Shown here: positions 27,666 to 36,071 of the stretch, piece by piece
Numbering within the stretch: position 1 is the first letter of the stretch
Layout: each line of letters opens with the position of its first letter
From: Streptomyces spinoverrucosus
GTDB lineage: Bacteria > Actinomycetota > Actinomycetes > Streptomycetales > Streptomycetaceae
Direction: 5' to 3'
DNA length: 64,000 nucleotides
Assembly: GCF_006539505.1 (NCBI RefSeq)
Contig: NZ_BJND01000045.1
Span: 23,047-87,046, forward strand
Notes under the pieces: model-generated
Seen by the model: only the letters and a program-made list of their open reading frames with translations
Databases searched by the model: none
Told to the model about the DNA's origin: nothing
Made by a program: the position numbers and the translations under genes

Positions 27666-28160
27666 ATGGCAAGGTCACGCACGTTCGAGTGGGGGGACCC
27701 CCAGGTGTCCGCGGCTGCGGTCGGCCGGGCGAGCGGCCTGGAGTTCCTCCGGGACGTGCTGGCCGGGCGCCTGCCCGCCCCGCCCATCGCCGCGACCCTC
27801 AACTTCACTCTGGACGAGGTCGAGTCAGGCCGCGCCGTGTTCACGATGGAACCGGGAGAGGAGCACTACAACCCCATCGGCAGTGTCCACGGCGGCGTCT
27901 ACGCCACCCTGCTCGACTCCGCAGCCGGCTGCGCCGTGCAGTCCGTCCTGCCGGCCGGCATGGGCTACACCTCGCTCGACCTGAATCTGAAATTCCTGCG
28001 CCCGATCACCGTCGACACCGGCAAGGTCCGCGCCGTCGGCACCGTTCTCAACCAAGGGCGCCGCACCGCGCTGGCGCAAGCCGAACTGTTCGATACCACA
28101 GATCGCCTGCTCGCTCACGCCACGAGCAGTTGCATGCTCTTCCCCGTCCCCGCCCGCTAG
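27666..28160 (+). CDS. PaaI-family hotdog thioesterase
   Basis: The 164-residue protein has the hotdog-fold signature GSVHGGVYATLLDSAAGCAV with the catalytic Asp/Glu region, preceded by FTMEPGEEHYNPIG and followed by TSLDLNLKFLRPITVDTGKV and GRRTALAQAELFDTTDRLLAHATSS (shown in parts). Such enzymes hydrolyse acyl- or aryl-CoA thioesters. It starts behind GGGAGGGAA and is divergent from the HxlR gene, which suggests control by that regulator. Confidence 0.86.
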   Translation: MARSRTFEWGDPQVSAAAVGRASGLEFLRDVLAGRLPAPPIAATLNFTLDEVESGRAVFTMEPGEEHYNPIGSVHGGVYATLLDSAAGCAVQSVLPAGMGYTSLDLNLKFLRPITVDTGKVRAVGTVLNQGRRTALAQAELFDTTDRLLAHATSSCMLFPVPAR

Positions 28161-28270
28161 GCGGGACCCAGCGGGCCACTGACGGAGAGGTACGGCAACT
28201 GGCGGGGCGTCTCGATGGACGGTCCTGGCCGACAAGGCTGGGGTCCGCCCGGTGATCCCAAGGAAACTGC

Positions 28271-28867
28271 CTAGTCCTCGAGGCGCCGGTCATTCACGTG
28301 AGCCGCGTAGTAGTCCGCCTGGCGGGCCATGATGCTGCGCATCGGGGTGTCGCCCGGGACGCCGTAGACGGTGCCCTCGAAGTCGAGGGCACGTTGGATC
28401 TCCCAGATTTCGGCGTGCCGGTCGGGGGAGAACAACTCGGCCGGATCGCCGACCGCGACCCAGCCGATGGGTACGAGGGTGCCGGGGTGCAGCCGTGAGT
28501 TGACGTGCAGCACGCTGTTGATTCGCAGTTCGGAGCCCGCCCCGGCCACGGCACCGGGGAACATCGACACACCGGTCGCCACGAAGACCTCGTCTTCGAC
28601 GGTCGCCCCGTTGATGTGCGCGTGGGGGCCGATCAGCACTGCGTCACCCAGCACTGCCGGGTGCCGGCCGCGACCGCGGATCAGGGCGTTCTCCATGACG
28701 ACCACGTTTGTCCCCGTGCGCACGTCACCGTCCTCGGCGGTGAGCACGGCACCGTGCAGAACGCGTGTGTTTTCCCCCAGGACGACCGCACCACAGAGAA
28801 CTGCAGAGGGGGCGACGTAGGCGGACTCCGGAACCTCGGGGCTCTTGCCGCGATGCTCGAACAACAT
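28271..28867 (-). CDS. Gamma-carbonic-anhydrase-like left-handed beta-helix protein
   Basis: The 198-residue protein shows hexapeptide repeats (SAVLCGAVVLGENTRVLHGA, TGTNVVVMENALIRGRG, GDAVLIGPHAHINGATVEDE) and a helical C-terminus. His residues in VLHGA and GPHAHINGA match the zinc-binding positions of gamma-carbonic anhydrase-like proteins. It may hydrate CO2 or act as an acyltransferase; the family is functionally mixed. It is convergent with the thioesterase gene. Confidence 0.82.
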   Translation of the reverse strand: MLFEHRGKSPEVPESAYVAPSAVLCGAVVLGENTRVLHGAVLTAEDGDVRTGTNVVVMENALIRGRGRHPAVLGDAVLIGPHAHINGATVEDEVFVATGVSMFPGAVAGAGSELRINSVLHVNSRLHPGTLVPIGWVAVGDPAELFSPDRHAEIWEIQRALDFEGTVYGVPGDTPMRSIMARQADYYAAHVNDRRLED

Positions 28868-29095
28868 GGCTCGAGCCTAGGCTCCGGAATGCGACTGCAA
28901 CGCCGCCGACACGATGCATGGCCGTTCGGGGTGCGCTGGTCCTGGTGCGGAGAGCCCATGTACCGGCGAGCAGCGGCGATCTCCGGCGTTGCTGAACCTG
29001 CCCGGATGCGCGGAGTGGGCCCAACGTCCAGAGAACGTCGGCCGGTTGCACCCCACCTCCAGGGCGGCACGGACGCGGCACGGAACAGTGGAGCG

Positions 29096-29212
29096 GAGCA
29101 CGGCGCGGTGCGCGGCGACCTGTCTGATCCGCTCCCGCGTCCGCGGGTCGACCTTGCCGAGTCCGCTGAGGGCGTGCGGCACCGTCGTACGCGAAACCCC
29201 GGGGCATGACAT
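29096..29212 (-). pseudogene. LacI-family DNA-binding domain relic (second copy type)
   Basis: Reverse reading gives PGVSRTTVPHALSGLGKVDP RTRERIRQVAA, the LacI recognition helix and hinge helix, after which sense is lost. The stretch 28877-29095 is random high-GC sequence. It has no ligand domain. Confidence 0.65.
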
Positions 29213-29532
29213 CCGCGATCGCCGGCGGCCTGGGACCTGTGGCGGACGGAGCCTTCTGCGCGGACACCGTCTTCAGCGACCCGCCCCTGGCGGCGCGGCC
29301 CGGCACTCCACCACCTTCTGCGTCCCATCGCTCGGTGGCCAACTCCTCGCTGAAGGAGCCGGTCCGATCGGCGCCATCTCCCCCAGCTCGACAGCCCCAC
29401 AGTGCACGTGTCCGCGGAGGCGGCGACTCAGCGCCGGGCGTGTCGATTGAGGGATTGGCGTTTGCCGAGCACGGGCAGGGAGCCCCAGAACGTGGCATGA
29501 GCACGCCCACCTTCCCCCACAGGAGGACGACC

Positions 29533-30090
29533 TTGCACGCACGTACGTTCGCCCCCATCCTCGCTGCCACCTTCGCAGCGGGCCTCGTCACCGCGGGTCA
29601 GGCACACGCCGCGCCAACGGACGCCGATGCGCCGGCCCTCGCGGAACGCGTCGTCATGTACGACGCCAGTGCGTCGGCGGAGTTCAGGACCGCTGTGGAC
29701 CGAGGCGCCGCTGTCTGGAACGAGAGTGTGGACAGCGTCGAGCTGCGCCCGGCCGCAGCCGGGCAGCGCGCCAACATCCGAATACTGGCCGACAATGGCT
29801 GGCCCCGGGCCTTGACCACCTCGCTCGGTAACGGAACCGTCTACATCGGTCGGCAGGCTGTCAGCCAGGGCTACGACACGGTCCGGATCTCGGCGCACGA
29901 GCTTGGCCACATCCTGGGCCTGCCGGACCGCAAGCCCGGTCCCTGCACCAGCCTCATGTCAGGTTCCAGTGCGGGCGTCTCCTGCACGAACCCGTACCCC
30001 GACGCCGCCGAGAGGGCAGAGGTCGAGGACAACTTCGGTCTCGGGCCCGCACATTCGGCAGCCGTCCCGGGCAAGGTAGTGGTCGACTGA
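29533..30090 (+). CDS. snpA: Snapalysin (M7 extracellular metalloprotease)
   Basis: The best start is TTG at 29533, with AGGAGG at 29521-29526 and six bases of spacing; an ATG at 29497 lacks such a site. The 185-residue precursor has a signal peptide (MHARTFAPILAATFAAGLVT AGQAHA). The mature enzyme carries the zinc motif AHELGHILGLPD (His122, Glu123, His126, Asp132), the snapalysin HExxHxxGxxD signature. The disulfide region is GPCTSLMSGSSAGVSCTN. It degrades casein-type proteins outside the cell. The usual divergent LysR activator (snpR) is absent. Confidence 0.93.
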   Translation: MHARTFAPILAATFAAGLVTAGQAHAAPTDADAPALAERVVMYDASASAEFRTAVDRGAAVWNESVDSVELRPAAAGQRANIRILADNGWPRALTTSLGNGTVYIGRQAVSQGYDTVRISAHELGHILGLPDRKPGPCTSLMSGSSAGVSCTNPYPDAAERAEVEDNFGLGPAHSAAVPGKVVVD

Positions 30091-30602
30091 CACCGCCGAG
30101 GCGCGGGGCCGAGCCGTCCGTCCTCGCGCACTTGGCCGAACTCGCTGGTGGAGGGCCACCAAGGTCGCCACTCCCTGCGCCCCATCTCTTCGTCTCCCCG
30201 GCATTCTTCGCCCTCCAGCCGACCTGCCCGGCGAGGGCGGACGCCTCCATCTGACGGAGTATTACTTCGTTCGCGACCGGTGGGCTGAGCTCACCGCGTT
30301 TCCGTCACCGCCGGCCACATCTGGCGGCGCCGGGTCCGCATCAGCAGAAGACCGCCCGCGATCAGCGGTGCGGACGCGTCGGGGCCCGCGATCGTGGCAG
30401 CACACGCGGCGCTCCTGGTGTCACCGACGTTTGCCGCCCGAGCCGCCGTTGGTCGTGGAGACTCACACGTTCACACCAACGAGTCCTCCGCCGCGGGCAT
30501 CAGCGCGACAGCTGCGATAGTCGCGCGTCTCGCGCCGGTGTCCTCGGCACCGCGAGGCCGTCCGACCGGGCACCACCACAGCCTGCTCACGAGACAGATC
30601 CC
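30091..30602. other. Stretch without a convincing gene
   Basis: Between the snapalysin stop and the small membrane ORF there is no frame with family resemblance. A 70-residue frame at 30394-30606 is low-complexity Ala/Ser/Arg and is probably not coding. No clear hairpin was found. Confidence 0.5.
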
Positions 30603-30848
30603 ATGAACTCGCCCAGCCCCCTCCTGGTCGTCCCCGTAATCCTGTGGACCGCAGCCGCGGCTGCCGCAGTGATCACTTCCATTGCGCTCTGTGTCCGCGC
30701 CCTCCGGCGCGAGACAGCTTCCGTCGCCTGGAATCCCTTCGGCCCGGGCTTCCCGGCCACAGCAACAGGGGCAATCGTTGGCTACGCAGTCGCCGCCGTC
30801 GCGTCAGGCCATTTCTCTCCCGGCTCCGCCGCCTTCAGCATTCTGTGA
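30603..30848 (+). CDS. Small two-span membrane protein, possibly frameshifted
   Basis: The 81-residue ORF starts MNSPSPLLVVPVILWTAAAA, has a first span of about 25 residues, a basic loop (RALRRETASVAWNPFG) and a second span (ATATGAIVGYAVAAVASG). It stops at SAAFSIL. Another frame then gives QWADVAFAAVGAVLYGSLLI up to 30972, which could be a third span of the same protein after a shift. I do not recognise the family. Confidence 0.4.
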   Translation: MNSPSPLLVVPVILWTAAAAAAVITSIALCVRALRRETASVAWNPFGPGFPATATGAIVGYAVAAVASGHFSPGSAAFSIL

Positions 30849-31022
30849 CCCGCCATGGCCGCAGTGCCCCTCGCCCACGCGGCGGGAAGGGACACCCGTT
30901 CAATGGCCCCAGTGGGCCGACGTGGCCTTCGCCGCTGTGGGTGCGGTTCTCTACGGTTCACTGCTCATCTGACCTCTTGACGCGACGCGCCGACTGCGGG
31001 CCCGGGCCCCGGCACGACGCGG

Positions 31023-33449
31023 TCAGCCCGGGGGCAGGGCCTGCTCCGTCCAGATGGACTTGCCGTCCCGGCTGTAGCGCGTCCCCCACCGCAGGACGAG
31101 CTGGGCCACGATGAACAGTCCGCGCCCTCCCTCGTCGTCGTCCGCGCTGTGGCGCAGGTGGGGGGCAGTGTGCCCCGTGTCCGCCACCTCGCAGACGAGG
31201 GTGCTGTCGCGGATGAGCCGCAGGCGGAGCGGGCCCTTGGCGTGCCTCACGGCATTGGTGACCAGCTCGCTGACGATCAGCTCGGTGGTGAACGCGAGTT
31301 CGTCCAGTCCCCAGTCACTCAGTTGGCCGGTGACCAGCTCCCGAGCCTGGCCGGCGGCGACCGGCTCGGCTGGCAGGCTCCAGGCGGCGACCCTGCGGCT
31401 GTCGAGCCCGCGGGTACGGACCAGCAGGAGAGCTGTGTCATCGGTGGTCGTACTGCCGGGAAGGAGCTCGGCAATGACACGGTCGCAGAGATCCTCCAGG
31501 GAGTTCGAGTCCTCGCCGAGGACTCTCGCAAGCGTGTCGAGCCCCTTGTCGATGTCCCGGTCGCGCGACTCGACCAGCCCGTCAGTGAAGAGGGCCAGCA
31601 GACTGCCCGCCGACAGTTCGACCTCGAGGGACTCGAAGGGCAGTCCGCCGAGACCCAGGGGTGGGCCGGCCGGCAGGTCCGGGAAGCTGACGCGTCCGCC
31701 CGGTTCCATGATCGCGGGCGGCAAGTGGCCCGCGCGGGCCATCGTGCAGCGCCGCGAGACGGGGTCGTAGACCGCGTAGAGGCAGGTGGCCCCGGTGGCC
31801 ACGTCATCGCTGCCGGCGGCCGCTCCGTAGGGGTCCGCAGCGACCTCCGCCGACTGTCCCACCAGATCGTCGAGCCGCTTGAGGAGCTCGTCGGGCGGGA
31901 TGTCCATCGGCGCGAGCGCCCGCACTGTCGTACGCAGCCGACCCATGGTGGCCGCCGCGTGGAGACCATGGCCCACCACGTCTCCCACCACGAGCCCGAC
32001 ACGCGTTCCGGACAGCGGGATGACATCGAACCAGTCGCCGCCGACGCCGCTGAGAGCGTCCGTGGGCAGGTAGCGATGAGCCACTTCGACCGCCGAGTTC
32101 GGCGGCAGATACTGCGGCAGGAGCTGCCGCTGGAGAGCCAGGGCGGCGGCGCGTTCGCGCGTGTAGCGGCGGGCGTTGTCGATGGAGACCGCGGCCCGGG
32201 CGGCCAACTCGTCCGCCACCGCGACGGCAGCGCGGTCGAAGATTGCCGATCCCCTGTGGCGTACGAAGGTGACAAGGCCCAGGGCCGTGCCACTGGCGCG
32301 CAACGGCACGACCAGGGTGTCGTCCTCGAGCACGAGCCCGCCCGAGGCGAGGCTGCGGTGCTGGGGCGAGCCGCTCGCGTACTCCACAGGATGCGGGTGA
32401 TGTCTCAGCGCCCCGGAGGAGTGCGCCGGGCCCTCGGGCGCGGCCGCATGGGAGGCCGAGCAGGAGGAGGCGCGGATCAGCTCGCCCCCCGTCGGACCCG
32501 CAGCGTCCGGCACCTCGCCGTCCAGGACCACCGCAGCGAGGTCGACCTCGACGGCGGCGGCGAACTCGGGCACCACCACCGCGGCCAACTCGTCGGCCGT
32601 GGCGATCACGTCCAGCGTGGTGCCGACGCGGCGGCCGGCCTCGACCAGCAGATTCAGTTGCCGCTGGGCCTCGTAACGGTCGGAGATGTCGAACGCGTCC
32701 TCGCACACCCCGAGCGTTCGGCCGTCCGCATCCTGCAACCGGTAATAGGAACAGGACCAAAGATGGACCCTCCCGGGGTCGCTGGGCTGCTCTCCGAGAA
32801 AGTGCAGATCGAGGATCGGCTCCCCGGTCTCCAGCACATGGCGCATGACCGCATCCAGCGATTCCGGATAACCCGGTGTGACGACTCTGCCTCTGGGATA
32901 CAGCTCATCGGCCGGGCCGCCCCGGACTTCGGCGAGCGGCCGCCCGAGTTCCTCTTCGGAAGCGGCGTTGCACCACACCAGACGGCGCTCGGTGTCATAG
33001 ATGGCGAAACCCAGAGGCGACTGGGTGGCCAGACCGTCCAACATGGCCAGCCGGGAGTCCCATTCCGCGAGCCCTTCACTGTCGGCCACCACGACGACGC
33101 GCTGTGCCTGCCCGGCCAGGTGACAGACCGCGGTGACGAGTTGCAGTCGGTGACCGTCACGGTGCACGGCGGTGTGCAGGTCACGGTCCGGGAATGACGG
33201 GGCCGGCGCCTCGGCGGGGCTCGCCACGAGCGGCTCGGCCGTTCGGGAGTCGGCTGCCGCCGAGGGTCTCAGGAATGTGCCGACGGGCTGCCCGACGATC
33301 TCAGTCGGGCCGTAACCGAGGAGCTGCTGCGCCGCGGGACTCCAGCCGATCACGATGTCCTGGCCGTCGACCACGAACGTGGCAGCCCTCCGAACGTCCA
33401 GCGGGCCTCGGAAGTCGATGTCCCCGCTCGCCTTCCTCGCATGGCTCAT
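31023..33449 (-). CDS. PAS-PAS-GAF sensor with PP2C (SpoIIE/RsbU) phosphatase and HATPase anti-sigma-factor kinase domain
   Basis: The ATG at 33449 follows GAGGG with six bases of spacing. The 808-residue protein has a first PAS domain (about 20-80, FVVDGQDIVIGWSPAAQQLL), a second (about 150-260, GFAIYDTERRLVWCNAASEE) and a GAF domain (about 270-430). A PP2C phosphatase domain follows (about 450-650: VGGDWFDVIPLSGTRVGLVV, GDVVGHGLHAAATMG, ALFTDGLVESRD, TDDTALLLVR). A Bergerat-fold kinase ends it (about 680-808: SELVTNAVRHAKGP, EGGRGLFIVAQL). It should sense light, redox or a small ligand and switch a partner-sigma-factor system by dephosphorylation and phosphorylation. Such multi-domain regulators are common in Streptomyces. 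No partner gene is adjacent. Confidence 0.9.
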   Translation of the reverse strand: MSHARKASGDIDFRGPLDVRRAATFVVDGQDIVIGWSPAAQQLLGYGPTEIVGQPVGTFLRPSAAADSRTAEPLVASPAEAPAPSFPDRDLHTAVHRDGHRLQLVTAVCHLAGQAQRVVVVADSEGLAEWDSRLAMLDGLATQSPLGFAIYDTERRLVWCNAASEEELGRPLAEVRGGPADELYPRGRVVTPGYPESLDAVMRHVLETGEPILDLHFLGEQPSDPGRVHLWSCSYYRLQDADGRTLGVCEDAFDISDRYEAQRQLNLLVEAGRRVGTTLDVIATADELAAVVVPEFAAAVEVDLAAVVLDGEVPDAAGPTGGELIRASSCSASHAAAPEGPAHSSGALRHHPHPVEYASGSPQHRSLASGGLVLEDDTLVVPLRASGTALGLVTFVRHRGSAIFDRAAVAVADELAARAAVSIDNARRYTRERAAALALQRQLLPQYLPPNSAVEVAHRYLPTDALSGVGGDWFDVIPLSGTRVGLVVGDVVGHGLHAAATMGRLRTTVRALAPMDIPPDELLKRLDDLVGQSAEVAADPYGAAAGSDDVATGATCLYAVYDPVSRRCTMARAGHLPPAIMEPGGRVSFPDLPAGPPLGLGGLPFESLEVELSAGSLLALFTDGLVESRDRDIDKGLDTLARVLGEDSNSLEDLCDRVIAELLPGSTTTDDTALLLVRTRGLDSRRVAAWSLPAEPVAAGQARELVTGQLSDWGLDELAFTTELIVSELVTNAVRHAKGPLRLRLIRDSTLVCEVADTGHTAPHLRHSADDDEGGRGLFIVAQLVLRWGTRYSRDGKSIWTEQALPPG

Positions 33450-34093
33450 GGTGCCCTCACCGGCCCGATTCATCAGATCCAGAGTCCGCCTGATGCTGAC
33501 ACTGCGCAACCGATCGGATCGGTCGCGCGTTCGGCCTCGCACAGCGGTCGACCGGAAGCGACACGGCCCCATACCCCGCCATACCGAGTCCCGGTACGAG
33601 CACACAATTCGCGTACCCGATCCCGGCCCGACGGCAGGAATTAACGGCTCCACCGGGACTCGTTCATTCAGAAAGGTGAAGCCGTGACGGCACAAAATTC
33701 ACTCGACTTCATTGGCCGGCGCGAGTGCAAATCAAGGAAAGCAGAGCTGGATTCATCTTCCAGCCGATCCGCGACGTCCACTGACGGCCGACCGCCCACC
33801 ACGCCCCAACCCCACTCCTGCCTGCGGTAGTTCGCGCCAGCGGAGACAGGTTGGACATGAAGGATGAAGCAGGGTACTCGAGGAATACAGACATGAATCC
33901 GGCACGTTTTCAATTTTTTCGATCAGGGGATCGACTTGACTCCGGCTCGTCACTAAGGTGTCCGACGGCACACACTTAAAAGGCACCCCATAAGGGGCCG
34001 GACGGCCGTTGCCGCAAGAGCGGATTCCTTTCCGTGCTTTCCTGTCGAGTCGTCGCGCGTCAAACAACCCCCTGCGCCAGACAAAACGGAGCG
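33450..34093. other. Intergenic region between the sensor phosphatase and the SARP gene
   Basis: This 640-base divergent gap is less GC-rich than its surroundings, especially 33660-33960, as expected for promoters of both genes. One small frame (GTG at 33684, stop at 33830, 48 residues, preceded by AAAGGTGA) has a plausible ribosome binding site but no recognisable features. No hairpin or clear SARP heptamer repeat was identified by eye. Confidence 0.4.
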
Positions 34094-35989
34094 ATGAACA
34101 GAATGCGGTTCCAGTTGTTAGGACTGCTCAGCATTGCCGATGGTGAACATGCCGCCGTCCTGCAGCCGTCCAAACCGACGAGCCTGCTGGCCGCCCTCCT
34201 CATCCACTCCGGCGCGGCCGTGTCGACCGACTATCTGGTGCGGGCCGTCTGGGACACGGAACCGCCCGCCACGGCCAGGGCTGCCCTGCAGAGCTGCGTC
34301 CTGCGGCTGCGGCGGATCTTTGCGAAGTACGGGATAGCGAACGACACGATCGAGGCGGTCCCTGGCGGGTACCGCATGCGGATGGACCACGAGACCCTCG
34401 ACCTCGTCCGCTTCCGAGAGCTGGTCCGCACGGCGGATTCAGCCGGTGACGCCGAGGCCGAGTCCTACGTGCTCAGGGAGGCTCTCGCCCTGTGGCACGG
34501 GCCGGTGCTGGCGAACGTCTCGTCGGAGATGCTCCATCGCGACGAGGCGCCCCGGCTGACCGAGGAGCGCCTGAGGGTGCTGGAACGCCTCTGTGACATC
34601 GAACTGGCGCGCGGGCGATGTCGCGAGGTGCTGGCAGAGGTGTGGGACGTGGCAAGGCGCCATCCGGAGAGGGAACGGTTCTCTGAGCAGTTGATCGAGG
34701 CTCTCTACCGAACCGGCCGCCAGACGGAGGCGCTTGCTCAGATCAGGTCTGTCAAGGAGCGACTCAAGGACGAGTTCGGAATCGACCCGGGCGCGCCCTT
34801 GCAGCGCCTGGAGCTGGCGATCCTCCGTGGCGAGGTTCTCGACAGCCCGCCGGGCCATACCCGCCTCGCGATCGAGGCAGGAGCATCCGCCAGGGCGGCA
34901 CTCCCATCAAGCGCGGCAGATGAGCCCCGCCCCGCGTCGCCGGATGCCCTGGACTCCGCGCCTGCCTCCGCGCCGCTTCCGCCCTCCGCTCCCCCTGCGC
35001 AAGCCGCCCGGGTCTCACTGCCTACGCAGACAGCGCCGGTCACGATCGCCACGGTGGCGCCGGTCCCCTGCTTCACCGGCCGGGCGACACAACTCACCTC
35101 AATTCAACGCGGGTTGATGGCCGACGATCCGCACACCGGTCCGGTGGTGATCTCCGGGGCCCCGGGGATCGGCAAGACCGCTCTCGCCCTGCAGGCGGCC
35201 CACCTGGCTCAGGAGGCCTTTCCCGGCGGCCGCTTCACCATCGTCATGACCGGCACGGACGGCAGCCCGCTCGACGCCGCCGACGCTCGCGCCCAACTTC
35301 CCCCCTCCAACGGAGCCGGACGCCGTCTTCTCATCCTCGACGACGCGGTGAGCGCGGAGCAGGTACGGCCCCTCCTCCCCACCGCCGCCGAGGGGGTCGC
35401 CGTGGTGACCAGCAGACGCGGTCTCGCCGGCCTGGTCGCCACCCATGGCGGTGTGGTGCACCGCCTCGACACGCTCGCCGAGGATGAGTCGTACCAACTC
35501 CTGATCAGCACACTGGGAGCCGAGCGGGTCGCCGAAGAACCGGAAGCCGCCCGTGAACTGGCCCGGATCTGCGGGCACTTCCCCCTGGGCCTGCGGATCG
35601 CCGCGGCACGTCTGCTGACGCGTCCGGGCCTCGGCATCGGCGACTGCGCGGCGTGGCTGGCCGCTGATCTGCCGGCCAGGCTCTCTCTGGCGGACGAGCC
35701 GCTCATGTCCGTACCGCGCGTCTTCGAGGCGGCTCTGCAGCGGCTGAGCCCCGAGCTGAGGCAGGCGTTCCTGCTGTTGGCCATGGAGCACGAGGACGCT
35801 CGGACCACCGATCCGGCGATGCCGCCGGTCGTGCCGGACGAGGTGCTCGAACAGCTGGCGGACGCCGGGTTCATCGAGGAAGGCCCGCCCAAGCCGTACC
35901 GCATCCACGAACTGCTCAAAGTCTACGCGCGTCAGCACGCGACCGCCCCGCCAAGGACCCGCCTCGTCACGGCGCCGACCCCTGGCTGA
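34094..35989 (+). CDS. SARP-family (AfsR/RedD-like) pathway regulator with NB-ARC domain
   Basis: The 631-residue protein begins MNRMRFQLLGLLSIADGEHA. It has an OmpR-type winged helix (about 5-95, SLLAALLIHSGAAVSTDYLV, VPGGYRMR) and the bacterial transcriptional activation domain (about 100-255, ending LKDEFGIDPGAPLQRLE). After a Pro/Ala/Ser linker (about 265-325) comes an NB-ARC ATPase: Walker A SGAPGIGKTALAL (about 352-364), Walker B RRLLILDDAV, sensor VVTSRRGL and GHFPLGLRIAAARL. No TPR region follows, so it is shorter than AfsR. SARPs recruit RNA polymerase to cluster promoters. It lies 82 bases upstream of the biosynthetic operon in the same direction and is the likely pathway activator. 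Confidence 0.92.
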   Translation: MNRMRFQLLGLLSIADGEHAAVLQPSKPTSLLAALLIHSGAAVSTDYLVRAVWDTEPPATARAALQSCVLRLRRIFAKYGIANDTIEAVPGGYRMRMDHETLDLVRFRELVRTADSAGDAEAESYVLREALALWHGPVLANVSSEMLHRDEAPRLTEERLRVLERLCDIELARGRCREVLAEVWDVARRHPERERFSEQLIEALYRTGRQTEALAQIRSVKERLKDEFGIDPGAPLQRLELAILRGEVLDSPPGHTRLAIEAGASARAALPSSAADEPRPASPDALDSAPASAPLPPSAPPAQAARVSLPTQTAPVTIATVAPVPCFTGRATQLTSIQRGLMADDPHTGPVVISGAPGIGKTALALQAAHLAQEAFPGGRFTIVMTGTDGSPLDAADARAQLPPSNGAGRRLLILDDAVSAEQVRPLLPTAAEGVAVVTSRRGLAGLVATHGGVVHRLDTLAEDESYQLLISTLGAERVAEEPEAARELARICGHFPLGLRIAAARLLTRPGLGIGDCAAWLAADLPARLSLADEPLMSVPRVFEAALQRLSPELRQAFLLLAMEHEDARTTDPAMPPVVPDEVLEQLADAGFIEEGPPKPYRIHELLKVYARQHATAPPRTRLVTAPTPG

Positions 35990-36071
35990 CCCCAGCAACG
36001 ACCCCGCCCGGCCAGCGCTCCCACCGGCCAACGCTCTACCACCCGGCCCCCCAACCAGAGGTGACATCAGC

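Noticed and set aside
28148..28165. Short hairpin at the thioesterase stop codon
   Set aside because: Only a 6-bp GC stem overlapping the stop; such stems occur by chance in this DNA.
31149..33197. A 682-residue forward open frame opposite the sensor phosphatase
   Set aside because: The reverse strand encodes complete PAS, GAF, PP2C and ATPase domains; the forward frame shows none.
33668..33913. Reverse 81-residue frame in the SARP upstream region
   Set aside because: Cys- and Arg-containing random-looking translation without a ribosome binding site, in a region better explained as promoter DNA.
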